In this document: positions 62,019-63,998 of the stretch, piece by piece
Layout of the letters: each line of letters opens with the position of its first letter
Numbering within the stretch: position 1 is the first letter of the stretch
Origin: Actinomycetes bacterium
GTDB taxonomy: Bacteria; Actinomycetota; Acidimicrobiia; Spongiisociales; UBA5794
Assembly: GCA_024638645.1 (NCBI GenBank)
Contig: JAHEJX010000008.1
Span: forward strand, 1 to 63,998
Direction: 5' to 3'
DNA: 63,998 nucleotides
Made by a program: the position numbers and the translations under genes
The notes under the pieces: model-generated
The model's database searches: none
Told to the model about the DNA's origin: nothing
The model's input: the letters and a program-made list of their open reading frames with translations, nothing else

Positions 62019-63466
62019 GAGTTGGTATCGCGTGGCACCAACAGCACCGAGGACGCGACCCTGCCGAGCACATGACCCGTGATACCGGGCCGCAGCAGTG
62101 AAATACGGCGTGAAGGCAGCGAGATAACAAGCAGGCTAACGGTCGATGCCAGCTCCTCGATGACTCTGACGGGATTGCCGCGACGGACGCGGCGGCGCAC
62201 CTGAACTCCCTGCACGGCAGCTTCCTCCCGCAGCCAAGCAGCAGACTCCCGAGCGTCCTCCACGGCCTCCTGGCCCGAAACGAACGCCGGGGCCACCGCT
62301 GAGACGCCGATCAGAGCCGCAGACGTTGTACGCGCGATGTCGATGGCGGCTCGGGCGGCTACCTCGCCCGCCACCGTGCGTCGCGCAGGAACGAGAACTG
62401 CCGCATAGGGATGGCGACCCCGCGCCAGCAGGACTGGAGTTGCGGTTGCGACATAGCGGGTCATCCGAGTTGCGATCCGGCGACGCGCCAGCAGCGACGT
62501 GCCCGGCTCGAGCGTCGTCACCAACATGCCGACACTCTCGCTTTCAGGCAACGCAAGCAAGGCAGTTTCGAGATCTCCGTCGACCGGCCGCAGCGAGAGC
62601 TCGACGCCGTCTGCGCGCAGGTCGAGCTCGTCGAGAAGTTTGGCGAGCACGTCTTGCTCTCCGGCATCCACGATCTTCTCGGGATCCTTGTGGAGGACGA
62701 CAAGCCCCTCGGCAGGAGTATTACGCACGACGCTGATGGCCTCGGCCACCTTGCCGTCCAAGTCGTCTGCAGACTCGAGCGTGACGGCGACTTTGCGCCC
62801 GAAGTTGATCGGGAAGCGCGACTCGCCCGAAGTGAAGGTCTTGACGATGCGCGGGAAATCGGCAGCTGCCCCAACGACTGTCACCCTGTCACCAGCTTCG
62901 AGCTTTGTAGTGCCCTTTGGGATGATCAATTCATCCCCCCGCAGCACGGCCGCGATGACCCACGTGTCAGCGTGGAGCTGGCGGAGCCGCTTGCCGCGTA
63001 CGGGGGCGTCCGGAGCGATGCGGAACTCAATGGCCTCCGCCTTTCCCTCGGCGAACGTGGTCGACACCACCCTCCTCGGTTCCATGAGCACCTCGACGGA
63101 ACGGGCCGCGAGCGTATCCGCAGAGACTGCGGGCACACCGAGATCGCGATAGTCCTCGAGCCGGCTTACGTCGTAGGCGATCCCCGCGATGCGCGGCACG
63201 CCGGCGTCGCGAGCGATTCGCAGCGCTTCCAGGTTCTTGTCGTCGTCGAAGCTTGCGGCCACCACGGCGGCTGCGTCTTGTAGTCCTGCCCGGTTGAGCA
63301 CGACTTGGCTCGACCCGTCACCGACGACCGCGGTGAATTCTCTGATGCCCTCCGCAGCCGTGAGCGCAGTGGGATCGCTGTCGATCAGAACAACATCCCA
63401 TAGCTCCGACAATCGACGGAGAAGTTCGCGGCCGGGACCGCGGGCTCCGATAAGGAGGGCCCTCAC
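62015..63466 (-). CDS. RCK (TrkA-N, TrkA-C) regulator with two universal-stress domains
   Basis: 483 residues in four parts: TrkA-N Rossmann domain (1-130: RALLIGARGPGRELLRRLSE, with a degenerate GxGxxG), TrkA-C (about 140-215: EFRIAPDAPVRGKRLRQLHA), and two Usp-like domains (about 225-345 and 350-480), the second with GNPVRVIEELASTVSLLVIS. It overlaps the antiporter start by four bases, so it is probably its cytoplasmic gate, sensing nucleotides. The second Usp part keeps a serine-rich ATP-site region near SLPSRRISLL only weakly. Confidence 0.88.
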   Translation of the reverse strand: MRALLIGARGPGRELLRRLSELWDVVLIDSDPTALTAAEGIREFTAVVGDGSSQVVLNRAGLQDAAAVVAASFDDDKNLEALRIARDAGVPRIAGIAYDVSRLEDYRDLGVPAVSADTLAARSVEVLMEPRRVVSTTFAEGKAEAIEFRIAPDAPVRGKRLRQLHADTWVIAAVLRGDELIIPKGTTKLEAGDRVTVVGAAADFPRIVKTFTSGESRFPINFGRKVAVTLESADDLDGKVAEAISVVRNTPAEGLVVLHKDPEKIVDAGEQDVLAKLLDELDLRADGVELSLRPVDGDLETALLALPESESVGMLVTTLEPGTSLLARRRIATRMTRYVATATPVLLARGRHPYAAVLVPARRTVAGEVAARAAIDIARTTSAALIGVSAVAPAFVSGQEAVEDARESAAWLREEAAVQGVQVRRRVRRGNPVRVIEELASTVSLLVISLPSRRISLLRPGITGHVLGRVASSVLLVPRDTNS

Positions 63467-63998
63467 TCGACCCCCTCGATGACGTCCGCTGCGGCGAGCG
63501 AAGCGATCTCGCCGGCCGACATGCCCAGCTCAGCAAGTACGGCGCGGGTGTCGGCGCCGACCATCGGAGCATGAGCCGACGCCTCGCTTGCCGTGCGAGA
63601 AAACCGCGGCGCGGCCGCCGGTTGTGGATTCCCATTTACTGTCATAAAGGTGTTCCGGGTCTGATTCTGTTCATGCGCGGGCGCTTCCTCAAGCGAGAGC
63701 ACCGGCGTTACACACGCATCTTCGCCGTTGAAGACGGATTCCCAGTGGTTTCGCGGCTCGGCGGCGAAGGCTGCGGCCAGGTCTGATTCGAGTTGTGGCC
63801 ATCCAGTCTGGTCCATTTGCGAAGGCCGGCCGGCGCCGTCGAGGCCCAGTAGATCGAGGAGTCTGGCAAAGAACTGCGGTTCAAGCGCCCCGACTGCCAC
63901 GTACTCGCCATCCGCGGTGACATACGTGCGGTAGAAAGGAGCGCCACCGTCGAGCATGTTCGAACGGCGAGCGTCCTTCCACAGTCCGGCAGCCTTCA
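63463..63998 (-). CDS. CaiB/BaiF (family III) CoA-transferase, C-terminal part; start beyond window
   Basis: The frame is open to the window edge; about 178 residues are seen. GLWKDARRSNMLDGGAPFYR is the family mark, then YVTADGEYVAVGALEPQFF, the insert around HWESVFNGEDACVTPVLSLEE and the C-terminal ADTRAVLAELGMSAGEIASL. It is nearest to alpha-methylacyl-CoA racemases and family III CoA-transferases; the catalytic aspartate lies in the missing part. Its stop overlaps the RCK gene start by four bases, so it heads the run to dtd. Confidence 0.92.
   Translation of the reverse strand, partial: KAAGLWKDARRSNMLDGGAPFYRTYVTADGEYVAVGALEPQFFARLLDLLGLDGAGRPSQMDQTGWPQLESDLAAAFAAEPRNHWESVFNGEDACVTPVLSLEEAPAHEQNQTRNTFMTVNGNPQPAAAPRFSRTASEASAHAPMVGADTRAVLAELGMSAGEIASLAAADVIEGVE

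Overview
The window looks like a chromosomal segment of a high-GC actinobacterium (GC roughly 60 percent by eye), most likely a lineage near the class Acidimicrobiia rather than a classical Actinomycete. The evidence is an InhA-type enoyl-ACP reductase, a SepIVA/DUF177/coaD/rsmD cluster, an AdnAB-type helicase-nuclease pair, a DUF4032 protein, a DUF222-HNH (13E12-type) protein and a stand-alone TrpB2. No rRNA or tRNA gene was recognised. One gene frameshift suggests either a decaying gene or a draft-assembly error.

Layout. 1-7.3 kb: a truncated secreted protein, an Eis-like acetyltransferase, an acyl-CoA ligase, TrpB2 followed by a dense hairpin-forming tandem array, and an OmpR-type two-component system divergent from a secreted PepSY protein. 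7.3-11.1 kb: GT87 membrane protein, ffh, rpsP, khpA, rimM (minus strand; trmD and rplS are not next to rimM). 11.1-16 kb: upp with a methyltransferase, a NodIJ/DrrAB-like ABC exporter with two permeases, an epimerase. 16-21 kb: an alkyltransferase-like protein, nucleoside phosphorylases deoA and punA, electron-transfer flavoprotein etfBA, a 383-base hairpin-rich non-coding stretch, and cdd. 21-34 kb: a conserved minus-strand block (ftsY, smc, mutM, rnc, plsX, rpmF, DUF177, sepIVA, coaD, rsmD, recG), interrupted between smc and mutM by a plus-strand, frameshifted ACC-synthase-like aminotransferase. 34-48 kb: DUF222-HNH protein in strand-skewed DNA, rpmB with a cold-shock-like gene, ddl, a GAF histidine kinase, InhA-like FabI, a second CoA ligase, an Fe-S RNA methyltransferase, MscS and a PH/SHOCT membrane protein. 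48-51 kb: a lipoprotein/DUF4032 gene pair flanked by two homologous non-coding elements. 51-64 kb: three Fe-S PD-(D/E)XK nuclease genes (RecB-like, AdnA, AdnB), glutamate dehydrogenase, DUF488, dtd, and a minus-strand operon with a membrane-only cation/proton antiporter, its separate RCK-Usp regulator and a FlgM-like small protein.

Genes working together: upp, deoA, punA and cdd form a nucleoside/base salvage set; ffh and ftsY are the two GTPases of co-translational targeting; plsX, FabI and the two acyl-CoA ligases touch lipid metabolism; adnA-adnB form a recombination machine, recG handles branched intermediates, and mutM and the ATL protein serve DNA repair.

The most unusual signals are non-coding. 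(1) Two paralogous elements (48173-48552 and 50444-50867) share a covarying hairpin with an identical 24-nt loop length, arrays of short stems that read as C(UUCG)G tetraloops on the minus strand, and paired TTTCGCG boxes 20 bases apart. (2) A 310-base tandem array after trpB2 is built almost wholly of tiny hairpins with a GAA loop. (3) At least fifteen genes have a TANNNT box 6-9 bases before the start codon, which points to widespread leaderless transcription. (4) Six of twelve convergent gene pairs share one four-base palindromic or near-palindromic double stop (CTAG or TTAG).
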